Assembly: GCA_947473125.1 (NCBI GenBank) | Contig: CANJDH010000030.1 | Span: 1 to 45,308 of the forward strand | Length of the DNA stretch: 45,308 nucleotides | Direction: 5' to 3' | Source: Burkholderiales bacterium | GTDB taxonomy: Bacteria; Pseudomonadota; Gammaproteobacteria; Burkholderiales; JAEUOS01 | In this document: piece by piece, positions 17,252 through 24,666 of the stretch | Position numbering within the stretch: the first letter of the stretch is position 1 | How the letters are laid out: every line of letters starts with the position of its first letter | Program-made: the position numbers and the translations under genes | Notes under the pieces: model-generated | The model's database searches: none | What the model was told of the DNA's origin: nothing | Seen by the model: only the letters and a program-made list of their open reading frames with translations

Positions 17252-18994
17252 TCAGGCCGCCGGAATAAACGGCAGCAGCGCGCTCGATTCGCGCCCCGGG
17301 CCCGCATGCAGGGTCACCTGGCCGCCAAAAATCGCCGGCGGCCGGTCGGTGTCGTCGTCGTGCTCGAACGGGCCGCAGCCCTTCATCGGGTTTTTCATGT
17401 TCGACAGCACCGTCCGTTCGCCGGCGTATTCGTAGTCCTTGCCGCGTACCGTCAGCACAATGCGGTAGTCCGTGGGCACCACGATGCAGGTCGGCCAGAT
17501 CTCCACGTCGAGTTCGTAAACCTTGCCTGATTCGAGTGGCTGCTTCTCGTCGTGGGTATGGTACGGCTGATACGGCAGCGAGCGTTGCGGGTCAAGTTTG
17601 CGCTGCGATGCACGCAACCAGCCTTGCGCCACCGGCGTGTGCGGATCGAGTGCGCCCTGGAACACGACCTCCTTGCCTTGCGGGTTGAACACCTGCAGCA
17701 CCGCAAAGATGTCGGCATCCGCGGTCGACGATTCGATGAACAGTTTCAGCGCGATCGGCCCGGTGATTTCGACCGATGCCCCGGTCACCGTCATAGAGAA
17801 ACTGACGCCGTCGCCCATCATGTCGTAGGTCAGGGTCTGCGCGCCGGCCGCCGGCGTTTTGGCCAATTGCATGCCTGCGGGATCGAGATGAAAACGCGTC
17901 CACTGGGTACGCGCCAGCGGCCATTCGTTCTCATGGCGCGCCACAAATTTCTCGCCGGGGTGGCGCACTTGCAGCAGCACCTTGGGCTCTTTATCCCAGC
18001 CGTTGTCCGCGCCCTTGAGGAAGTGGTCGAAAAAGCGCTTTTGCAGCTTGACGCCGTAGTCGGTGTAGAACGGCGCCCAGTGCGAGCCGCCGTGCACTTC
18101 CAGCCACTTCTGGTTCGACGCCGACTCGGTGAAGCCGGAAAAATTGCCGCGCGTGTGCAGGCCCTGCCCGCCCCAGTTGGCAGCCGTCATCAGCGGCACC
18201 ACCACCTTCGACAAGTCGGCAGAACGCTCCCGGTAATACGGTGCATCCAGGGTGCGCACCAGCACTTCGCCCCACATGTCCTCGCGGTTCTTGAACAGTT
18301 CCTCGTCGGTCAAGGTTTCGGGGCCGCAGACCAGCTCGCCGGTAACCGGGCTCTTGCGGCCGCGCGTGCCCATGCCGTGCTGCACCGTCTTGACCTGCAT
18401 GTCCTGCCAGTTCTTGCGAAACGTGCAGGCGATGCCGCCGTGCCGATTCCCCTCGCGGTAGGCATCATTCCAGCCTTCCCACGCACAAATGGCTGCGAGA
18501 TGCGGCGGCTGCACCGCCGCCGCGCGCCACTGGTTGCTGGCGAAATACGAAATGCCGTTCATGCCGACCTTGCCGTTGCTCCAGGGCTGTGCCGCTGCCC
18601 ACTCGATGCACAGATAGATGTCGCGGGTTTCGCGCGCATTGTTGTGCTGCAGAAAACCGGGCGAGCGCCCGGCGCCGCGCGAATCGACGCGGATGCAGAC
18701 GTAATCGTCCGGCACCCACTTTTCAGGGTCGACGACTTCCCAGTTGGCGTACCGGTTCGAAGTACCCGCGACCGCGTCCGGATTGTCGCGCGCCATGAGG
18801 TCCCAGGCGGTCTTGTAGCCTTCCTGAAAGGCGAGCCCCTTGCCGTACGGGCCGTAACTGATCAGCACCGGGTAACGACCGGGAGCAATCGGGCGAAACA
18901 CGTCGGCGCGCAGCACCAGGCCGTCGTCCATCGTCACCGGCACATCCCAGTCGATCTGCATGCCGTCGCGCACTTCGCTTGTCATCTGCTTCAT
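17252..18994 (-). CDS. CocE/NonD-family hydrolase (S15 fold), copy 2
   Basis: 580 residues from the ATG at 18994; AAGGA lies 5 nt upstream of it, whereas the ATG two codons earlier would sit too close to that site. It shares the full layout of the copy at 9493-11232: EVRDGM..DWDVPVTMDDG, the YGPYGKGLAFQEGYK segment, the nucleophile in NGISYFASNQW, and the C-terminal jelly-roll domain. Probable cytoplasmic ester or amide hydrolase. The two copies bracket the cluster, so an ancestral duplication with two Bug partners is likely. Differences are concentrated in the region after the catalytic core. Confidence 0.92.
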   Translation of the reverse strand: MKQMTSEVRDGMQIDWDVPVTMDDGLVLRADVFRPIAPGRYPVLISYGPYGKGLAFQEGYKTAWDLMARDNPDAVAGTSNRYANWEVVDPEKWVPDDYVCIRVDSRGAGRSPGFLQHNNARETRDIYLCIEWAAAQPWSNGKVGMNGISYFASNQWRAAAVQPPHLAAICAWEGWNDAYREGNRHGGIACTFRKNWQDMQVKTVQHGMGTRGRKSPVTGELVCGPETLTDEELFKNREDMWGEVLVRTLDAPYYRERSADLSKVVVPLMTAANWGGQGLHTRGNFSGFTESASNQKWLEVHGGSHWAPFYTDYGVKLQKRFFDHFLKGADNGWDKEPKVLLQVRHPGEKFVARHENEWPLARTQWTRFHLDPAGMQLAKTPAAGAQTLTYDMMGDGVSFSMTVTGASVEITGPIALKLFIESSTADADIFAVLQVFNPQGKEVVFQGALDPHTPVAQGWLRASQRKLDPQRSLPYQPYHTHDEKQPLESGKVYELDVEIWPTCIVVPTDYRIVLTVRGKDYEYAGERTVLSNMKNPMKGCGPFEHDDDTDRPPAIFGGQVTLHAGPGRESSALLPFIPAA

Positions 18995-19038
18995 GTCCAT
19001 CCTTGTTTGCTGTTGTTGTGCCGGGCTCCCGAATCGCG

Positions 19039-20067
19039 TCACTCGGCCTTGATGCTTTTCTCGCGAATCACCTTGGACCACATCTCCTGCTCTTCGCGCA
19101 TTTCGCGCGCGAACTGCTCGGGCGTGTTGGCGACGATCTCGTTGCCGCCCTTCTGCGCGCGCTCGCGCACGTCCGTCTGTGCCAGCGCCTTGACGACCTC
19201 GGCATTGAGCTTGGCGACGATAGCAGAGGGCGTGCCGGCCGGCGCCAGCATTCCCAGCCAGATGTAGGCAGCGAGCCCCTGCAGGCCGGTTTCGCCCATG
19301 GTCGGCACCTCGGGCACCGGCGCCGAGCGCTTGTCGGCAAACACCGCCAGGCCGCGCATCTTGCCGGCCGCCACCATTGCCTGTGAATTACCGACGCTGT
19401 CGCAAAACATCTGCGCTTCGCCGGCAATGGTGGCAGCCTGCGCCGGCGCCGCGCCCTTGTAGGGCACGTGGACGATGTTGGTGCCGGCGGCAATGTTGAA
19501 CATTTCGCAGGCGAGGTGCCCGCCGCTGCCGATGCCGACGCTTGAGTAGTTGAGCTGCCCAGGACGCGCCTTGGCCAGCGCGATGAATTCCTGCACGGTC
19601 TTGGCCGGCAGGGCCGGATTGATCAACAGGTACATCGGGTACTTGACGGCATTGGTCACGGGAGCAAAGTCGCGCACTGCATCGAACGGCCGCGGGTTGC
19701 GCAACAGCGGGCTGATCACATGCGCGCTGTTCGAGGTGAACAGCAGCGTATAGCCGTCGGCCGGCGCCTGCAGCACCATGGCCGTGCCCACCTGGCCGGT
19801 ACCGCCGACGCGGTTTTCGACCACCACCGGCTGGCCCCAGGCATCCTGCAGCTTTTGCGATATCACGCGGGCATACAGGTCGGTCGGCCCGCCCGGGGGA
19901 AACGGCACGATCACGCGGATCTGCCGCGACGGATAAGTCGATTCGGGCGCCTGCGCATGCAGCGGTCCGGAGACGGTCAGTGCGACCAATGCGAAAAGCG
20001 CGAAAAGTGCGAAAAGCGCGAAAATGGATGTCTGCGCGACGTGCCGGCAGGTTGTGGCTGCTCCCAT
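19039..20067 (-). CDS. Bug/TctC-family periplasmic substrate-binding protein 4, repeat-bearing signal peptide
   Basis: 342 residues and first gene of the nine-gene minus-strand cluster. AAAGGAGAC is well spaced before the ATG, the strongest Shine-Dalgarno of the cluster. The signal peptide is long (about 39 residues) and contains four FAL triplets encoded by a 9-bp tandem repeat at 19991-20026. The mature domain opens YPSRQIRVIVPFPPGGPTD and has VPYKGAAPAQAATIAGEAQMFCDSVGN, which carries an unusual Cys. The next gene is CocE copy 2, 44 bp downstream. Confidence 0.93.
   Translation of the reverse strand: MGAATTCRHVAQTSIFALFALFALFALVALTVSGPLHAQAPESTYPSRQIRVIVPFPPGGPTDLYARVISQKLQDAWGQPVVVENRVGGTGQVGTAMVLQAPADGYTLLFTSNSAHVISPLLRNPRPFDAVRDFAPVTNAVKYPMYLLINPALPAKTVQEFIALAKARPGQLNYSSVGIGSGGHLACEMFNIAAGTNIVHVPYKGAAPAQAATIAGEAQMFCDSVGNSQAMVAAGKMRGLAVFADKRSAPVPEVPTMGETGLQGLAAYIWLGMLAPAGTPSAIVAKLNAEVVKALAQTDVRERAQKGGNEIVANTPEQFAREMREEQEMWSKVIREKSIKAE
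19991..20026. repeat. 9-bp tandem repeat coding for FAL triplets in a signal peptide
   Basis: Four near-identical 9-mers (gcgaaaagc, gcgaaaagt, gcgaaaagc, gcgaaaatg on the plus strand) encode the repeated Phe-Ala-Leu of the Bug 4 signal peptide on the minus strand. The unit is a multiple of three, so copy-number change would lengthen or shorten the hydrophobic core in frame. Confidence 0.9.
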
Positions 20068-20149
20068 TTCCGTCTCCTTTTAGAATGGTTGCGACGCTTC
20101 AGGCTCCGCCTTTTTTTGTAGTACCCCGATGCGATCAGCCTGAACAGCT

Positions 20150-20169
20150 AATTTATCATATGTTAAATT
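20150..20169. promoter_or_regulatory. AT-rich near-palindrome between divergent cyclase and Bug/CocE cluster
   Basis: Arms AATTTA and TAAATT flank a central CATATG; only the two bases beside the centre do not pair. It stands out from the GC-rich surroundings, in the 130-bp region between the start of the nine-gene cluster (20067) and the cyclase start (20198). The minus strand contains a TATGAT that could serve as a -10 box, but no well-spaced -35 is clear. It is a candidate operator; no regulator gene is adjacent. Confidence 0.4.
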
Positions 20170-20197
20170 ACATCCCTGAATTGCTCGACGCTAGTCA

Positions 20198-21118
20198 ATG
20201 ATCGACGCCAGCAAAACCAACCGCCTCACGACGCTGCCGACTACCGTGCTGTTCGCCGACATTGTCGATTCGATCGACCTGTTCGCGCGTCTCGGCAACC
20301 AGGTGGCCAAGGAGCTGATCGACGAATTTTTCGATCAGCTCAAGTTCCTGGTCGTCGACCACCACGGCACCGTCGTCAAACTGATTGGCGACGAGCTGAT
20401 GTGCTCGTTTGGCCAACCGCTGGCGGCATTCGCCGCTGCGCGGGACATGCAGCGCCTGGCCGACACCCTCAACGGCACGCGCCTGGAGCAGGTCAAGCTG
20501 CGCATCGGCTTTCATTCGGGCAACGTGATCCGCGCCGGGGACGACCTGTTCGGCGACACCGTCAACATCGCCTCAAGGGTGGCCGGAGTGGCCAGCAGCG
20601 GACGCATCCTCACTACCGGGCAGACGGTGGCCATGGTGCCGGCCTACGATGCCGGCCTGGTGCGGCCGTGGCGCCGCGAATTGCTCAAGGGCCTGACCGA
20701 GCCGGTGGAACTGCACGAGGTGCTATGGACCGAAGCCCTCGACGGCAACGAATTTCGCAACACCTCGCTAGGCAGCTACCAGCCGCCAACCGCGCACCAA
20801 CTGGTCATGAGCCTGCAGGGCCGCTCCTATGTGGTCAATGCGCCGCGCCCCTTGCTCACGCTCGGGCGCCACCCCTCGAACCATGTCGTGGTGCAGGACG
20901 AAGGCGCCTTCGTGTCGAGCCACCACGCCAAGATCGAATGCCGTGGCGGCGTGTTCGTCCTCACCGACACCAGCCTCAACGGCACTTACGTGGCCCTCGG
21001 CAGCGGCAACCACTTTCGCGTCAAGCTGCCGTTCACGCTCGAATCGTCCGGCCTGTTGGTGATCGGCTATCCGCCGAAGCATCCCGACCAGATCGTGGCG
21101 CGCTTTGAACTGATCTGA
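20198..21118 (+). CDS. Class III adenylate/guanylate cyclase with C-terminal FHA domain
   Basis: 306 residues. The cyclase domain (about 12-180) has both metal-binding aspartates, D21 (LFADIVDS) and D65 (KLIGDELM), the purine-contacting K61, and the transition-state pair N123 and R127 in GDTVNIASR. It should therefore be active, and the Lys/Asp pattern favours ATP. The FHA domain (about 210-295) has G223-R224-H, SSHH (240-243) and N261-G-T and should bind phosphothreonine. No membrane segment is seen, so it is cytosolic. It is divergent from the Bug/hydrolase cluster. An FHA-linked cyclase implies control by a Ser/Thr kinase encoded elsewhere. Confidence 0.92.
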   Translation: MIDASKTNRLTTLPTTVLFADIVDSIDLFARLGNQVAKELIDEFFDQLKFLVVDHHGTVVKLIGDELMCSFGQPLAAFAAARDMQRLADTLNGTRLEQVKLRIGFHSGNVIRAGDDLFGDTVNIASRVAGVASSGRILTTGQTVAMVPAYDAGLVRPWRRELLKGLTEPVELHEVLWTEALDGNEFRNTSLGSYQPPTAHQLVMSLQGRSYVVNAPRPLLTLGRHPSNHVVVQDEGAFVSSHHAKIECRGGVFVLTDTSLNGTYVALGSGNHFRVKLPFTLESSGLLVIGYPPKHPDQIVARFELI

Positions 21119-21175
21119 TCCGGCGCCAACCCATCCGCCAGCACCATTGGTAGATGCGAGTTTCGGCCTGGCATG

Positions 21176-21210
21176 ACCCTGGTGCCGTTGGTGGGAGCGC
21201 CTCTCCGGTT
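21176..21210. repeat. Dispersed intergenic repeat, copy 3
   Basis: Core gttggtgggagcgcctctcc. It lies in the 270-bp gap between the cyclase gene and the convergent Bug 5 gene, 136 bp from copy 4 in the same orientation. Confidence 0.75.
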
Positions 21211-21345
21211 TTGCTATTTCGCAGTTTCGCGTGCCAGGCGCAGTACCGTGCCGTTGCGGTCTTCGCTGACAAACACAGCGTCGACGGCGTCGCCAAGCAG
21301 CATCGCAAGCGTCACCAGCAGGCGCTTCATGATGCACCACCCATC

Positions 21346-21384
21346 GGCCTGAAACCCTTGGTGGGAGCGTCTCTCAAGCCAGCC
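21346..21384. repeat. Dispersed intergenic repeat, copy 4 (best-preserved)
   Basis: Left arm ggcctgaaa and right arm tctcaagcc form an imperfect dyad (seven of nine positions) around the core cccttggtgggagcg, whose CCC and GGG can pair. The copy lies just before the Bug 5 stop codon region. Confidence 0.8.
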
Positions 21385-21388
21385 TCGA

Positions 21389-22369
21389 CTATTGGAGCCT
21401 GATCCCGGCGGCGGCGATCACTTTTTCCCAGCGCGCCCGGTCTTCGGTGATGAGCGTGGCAAACTGCTCCGGCGTGTTGCCAACCAGCCTGGCCCCGCTT
21501 GGTGCAAAGCGGTTTTGCATGTCGACATCCTTGAGTGCTGCCGCCGCTTCAGTACGCAATCGATCAACGATCGCCTTCGGGGTTTTCGCCGGTGCGATCA
21601 GGCCAAACCACGACGAGGCTTCAAACCCGGGCAACCCGGCTTCACCGATGGTCGGCACGTTCGGCAACTGTGCCATACGCTCCTTCGCCGCCACGCCAAG
21701 GGCGCGCAGGGTGCCGGCCTTGACCTGCGCCATGATGGTCGGCGGGTTGTCGAACAGCGCCGTGGTCTGGCCGGCCAGCGTCGATTGCACCGCTTCGGCG
21801 GCGCTCTTGTAGGGCACGTGCTGTAGCTTGACGCCGGCCGCCACCATGAACAGTTCCATGCCGAGGTGCCCGGTGGTACCGTTGCCGGGTGAACCGTAGA
21901 ACAATCCGCCGCTGGTCGATCTGGCGAGGTTGATGAACTCTTTCACATCGCGCGCCGCCACGTCGTTGCGTACCACCAGCACCATCGGCATATCGGCCAC
22001 CACCGTCACCGGTGTGAACGCAGTGGCGGCATCGAACGGCATCTTCGCGTACAGGAACTGGTTGATCGTGAGGATGCCGGCCGACGACATCAGCAAGGTG
22101 TAGCCGTCCGGTTCGGCACGCGACACCACCTCCGCGCCGACATTGCCGCCGGCGCCGGTGCGGTTTTCGACCACGAAGGGCTGGCCCATCGACTTGGTGA
22201 GGCGCTCGGCCACACTGCGCGCCAGCACGTCGGCGAGGCCGCCTGCCGCGAACGGCGCGATGATCTTCACCGGGCGAGCCGGGTAGGTTTGCGCCGCAGC
22301 CGCCGTTGCGCCAAGACCCGACAGCGCCGCCAGCAACGCCACTCCCGTCGTCCGCATAAAACGTTTCAT
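21389..22369 (-). CDS. Bug/TctC-family periplasmic substrate-binding protein 5
   Basis: 326 residues from the second of two adjacent ATGs, chosen because GGGGGA is 6 nt upstream of it. Signal peptide cut near TAAAAQ, then TYPARPVKIIAPFAAGGLADVLARS, the Bug PFxxGGxxD loop in the form PFAAGGLAD. It lies 44 bp downstream of the lipoprotein cytochrome c and sulfite dehydrogenase genes on the same strand, which suggests that its ligand may be a sulfur compound; this is inference from context. Confidence 0.92.
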   Translation of the reverse strand: MKRFMRTTGVALLAALSGLGATAAAAQTYPARPVKIIAPFAAGGLADVLARSVAERLTKSMGQPFVVENRTGAGGNVGAEVVSRAEPDGYTLLMSSAGILTINQFLYAKMPFDAATAFTPVTVVADMPMVLVVRNDVAARDVKEFINLARSTSGGLFYGSPGNGTTGHLGMELFMVAAGVKLQHVPYKSAAEAVQSTLAGQTTALFDNPPTIMAQVKAGTLRALGVAAKERMAQLPNVPTIGEAGLPGFEASSWFGLIAPAKTPKAIVDRLRTEAAAALKDVDMQNRFAPSGARLVGNTPEQFATLITEDRARWEKVIAAAGIRLQ

Positions 22370-22413
22370 CATGTCTCCCCCGACGCCATCAACAGGCCGC
22401 AACGCGCGCACCC

Positions 22414-23001
22414 TTACTTGCAATCGTGCATGCAGCGCGAGCCGTTCACGTCGGGCCGCGGATCAATCTGGGTGAAGCCGTTGCGATTCGGCATCGCCAC
22501 TTTCGGCAACGACTGCGCGTCCATCACGGCGTCGGCGCCGATCACGCCGTTCTGGTTGAGCAGAAACGCGGCGAGCGCGTACACCTCGTCGGGCTTGAGC
22601 GACTGCGGCTTGTCGTGCGGCATGGCGCGGTTGACATAGTCGTAGACGATGGTGGCATAGGGCCAGAAGCTGCCGATCGTCAACAACGGTTTCGCCATGG
22701 CCAGCGTGCCTTGGCCGCCCACCAGGGTGCCGCCGGGCCCGCCAGTGCCGGTAGCACCATGGCAGGCCGCGCACTTTTGCGTGAACAGTGCACGCCCCTG
22801 TGCCACGCTGCCGGATCCGGCCGGCAATCCGGCGCCATCGGGCGTGACGTCGATATTCCAGGCATTGACCTGAGCAGCGCTAGGCGTGCTGCCGATGCCG
22901 TAACGCGTGGTCGTGGATTGCGGCGCGGGTTGTGGCGCGGTGCAGCCGCTGGCGAGCAGCAGCGCCACGGCGCAGATGGCGAATGCCTTATGCGTGGACA
23001 T
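22414..23001 (-). CDS. Lipoprotein c-type cytochrome, SoxD/SorB-like partner of sulfite dehydrogenase
   Basis: 195 residues. The lipobox L-A-S-G-C20 marks a lipoprotein. One haem motif C77-A-A-C80-H81 is present, with a probable Met ligand in the NRAMPHDKPQSL segment. The C-terminus has a CMHDC cysteine pair. Its start overlaps the 3' end of the molybdoenzyme gene by 14 bp, indicating translational coupling and that it takes electrons from that enzyme. It is much shorter than the classical two-domain SoxD of Paracoccus, so functionally it is closer to a monohaem partner of the SorA/SorB type. Confidence 0.88.
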   Translation of the reverse strand: MSTHKAFAICAVALLLASGCTAPQPAPQSTTTRYGIGSTPSAAQVNAWNIDVTPDGAGLPAGSGSVAQGRALFTQKCAACHGATGTGGPGGTLVGGQGTLAMAKPLLTIGSFWPYATIVYDYVNRAMPHDKPQSLKPDEVYALAAFLLNQNGVIGADAVMDAQSLPKVAMPNRNGFTQIDPRPDVNGSRCMHDCK

Positions 23002-24283
23002 TGGTCACCTCCCCGCCGGCGGCAACGCGCCAGCTCTGGATCGCGTTGTAGTGGTACAGCGAGTTTTGCCCGCGAACCGCAATCAGTTGGCTGCGCGTCG
23101 GCTGGGTATAACCGGTCTCGTCGGTGGCGCGACTTTGCAGGATCGCCGGCTCGCCGTTCCAGCGCCAGGGCAAGCGAAACCGCGTCAGCGCCATGCTCTG
23201 CACCGGCCCCTGGAGCGTCGCCTCGCGCCAGGTGCGGCCGCCATCGACCGACACGTCGACGGCGCGAATCCGGCCGCTGCCAGTCCAGGCAATACCGGAG
23301 ATTTCATGGAATCCCTGCTGCAACAATTTCTGCCCGCCCGAAGGCGTGGTGATCACCGACTTTGCGTCCATTACGAAGGTGAACTGGCGCGCACTGCCGT
23401 CCGGCATCAGGTCGGAATACTTTGACGTTTCCTCGCGCGTGTGGAACGGCGCGGTGCCGACCTTGATGCGGCGCAGCCACTTGATGCTCATGTTGCCTTC
23501 AAAGCCGGGCAGGAACAGGCGCACCGGGTAGCCCTGCTCGGGGCGCAGCATCTCGCCGTTTTGCGCATACACCAGCAGCGCATCGTTCATTGCCTTGTCG
23601 AGCGGCACGCTGCGTGTCATCGCAGCGGCATCCGCGCCCTCGGCGAGCAGCCACTTGCCCTCGGGCTTGACGCCGGCTTCATCGAGGATGATCGACAGCG
23701 GCACGCCGGTCCACTCGGCGCAACTGACCAAACCATGGATGTCCTGCGCCGTCTTGCCGGCCGGCCGGAACCACTCGGCCGCGCTGTTGCCCGAGCATTC
23801 GAGGTAGTGCACGCGCGACACCGAGGGGTAGCGCATCAAGTCGTTCATCGACAGCAGCAGCGGCCGGTCTACCAGGCCGTGCACCATCAGGCGGTGCGCA
23901 TCCGGGTTGATCGCCGGCACGCCGCCGTGGTGCCGTTCGAAAAACAGGCCGTTGGGCGTGATCGTGCCGAACAGGTTTTGCAGCGGCGTGCGCGTCGCCG
24001 AGGGAAACGCCGCCGGCGCGTCGGGCAGTTTGCGCACCACACCCTTCTCGAAGGGCGAAGGCTGGCCGTAGGGCGGGTTGAGAAATCCCGCACCCTGCGC
24101 TTTCATCCATTCGGGTACGTTGGGCGGCAGGTTGGCCGCCGCGTCGGCAGCGTTTGCCGCGGTCGGCAGTGTCGCGGCACCGATGGCCGCAGAGGCAAAC
24201 GCACTGCGCTTGAGGAATTGGCGACGTCCGCTCGCCTCGACGTCACCCCCGGCTGCGTGATTCTGTGGATCGCTCCTGGCCAT
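22988..24283 (-). CDS. soxC: SoxC-type molybdopterin sulfite dehydrogenase
   Basis: 431 residues of the sulfite oxidase family. A twin-arginine signal (G-R20-R21-Q-F-L-K) indicates export with cofactor. The Mo-binding Cys is C163 in HYLECSGNS. GYPVRLFLPGFEGNMSIKWLRRI and the dimerisation domain with DGGRTWREA are family landmarks. Expected activity: periplasmic oxidation of sulfite, or of protein-bound sulfane sulfur in complex with SoxD, passing electrons to the adjacent cytochrome. No soxXYZAB genes are in the window, so free sulfite is the more likely substrate. It follows the FmdB-like gene by 9 bp. The symbol reflects family resemblance; SorA is an alternative. Confidence 0.85.
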   Translation of the reverse strand: MARSDPQNHAAGGDVEASGRRQFLKRSAFASAAIGAATLPTAANAADAAANLPPNVPEWMKAQGAGFLNPPYGQPSPFEKGVVRKLPDAPAAFPSATRTPLQNLFGTITPNGLFFERHHGGVPAINPDAHRLMVHGLVDRPLLLSMNDLMRYPSVSRVHYLECSGNSAAEWFRPAGKTAQDIHGLVSCAEWTGVPLSIILDEAGVKPEGKWLLAEGADAAAMTRSVPLDKAMNDALLVYAQNGEMLRPEQGYPVRLFLPGFEGNMSIKWLRRIKVGTAPFHTREETSKYSDLMPDGSARQFTFVMDAKSVITTPSGGQKLLQQGFHEISGIAWTGSGRIRAVDVSVDGGRTWREATLQGPVQSMALTRFRLPWRWNGEPAILQSRATDETGYTQPTRSQLIAVRGQNSLYHYNAIQSWRVAAGGEVTNVHA

Positions 24284-24292
24284 GTCTGCTCC

Positions 24293-24568
24293 TCAACGAA
24301 ATATTTTTTTCGGCCCACCGGTGCCCGCGGTGCGCTCGTAGGTACCGTCACCGGATTTCTTGTATTGCGTCATGCCGGAACTGGCGATCGCACCGGGGGT
24401 CATCGAGTATTTCCCGCCGAGCGCCACCGCGCTGAGCTGGCGCTCGCAAGGCTGGCCGCAAGTCGGGCATTGGGTGAGCTTGTCGTCGGCCATGCGCTGC
24501 ATCACGGAAAAACGGCCGTCGCATTGCTCGCATTGGCCGGACGTGGGGGCGTATTCGTAAAGCGGCAT
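24293..24568 (-). CDS. FmdB-family zinc-ribbon protein
   Basis: 91 residues from an internal ATG (MPLYEYAPTSGQCEQC), the standard FmdB opening MPxYEYxC modified so that the first Cys pair comes at C13 and C16. The second pair is C34 and C37, with C41 nearby. The C-terminus is a Gly/Thr/Lys tail. FmdB proteins are small regulators of unknown mechanism often found near formamidase or amidase genes. It lies 9 bp upstream of the sulfite dehydrogenase gene, so it is probably the first gene of that operon. Confidence 0.82.
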   Translation of the reverse strand: MPLYEYAPTSGQCEQCDGRFSVMQRMADDKLTQCPTCGQPCERQLSAVALGGKYSMTPGAIASSGMTQYKKSGDGTYERTAGTGGPKKIFR

Positions 24569-24666
24569 GGTCGATTCGCGTAAACAGGTCTCACCGGGAT
24601 GAATGCAGATTGTCGCCGATAACCCGGTGCGTCGTCGGTGCGGCAGGCTGTACGCATGCAGTGCGG

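Noticed and set aside
17552-19267. 571-codon plus-strand open frame opposite the second CocE gene
   Set aside because: Same antisense shadow effect; composition is Arg/His-rich and the motif-bearing frame is on the other strand.
21214-21330. 38-codon minus-strand open frame between two repeat copies
   Set aside because: Starts with a signal-like MKRLLVTLAML, but too short to support and without a good Shine-Dalgarno; kept only as part of a finding.
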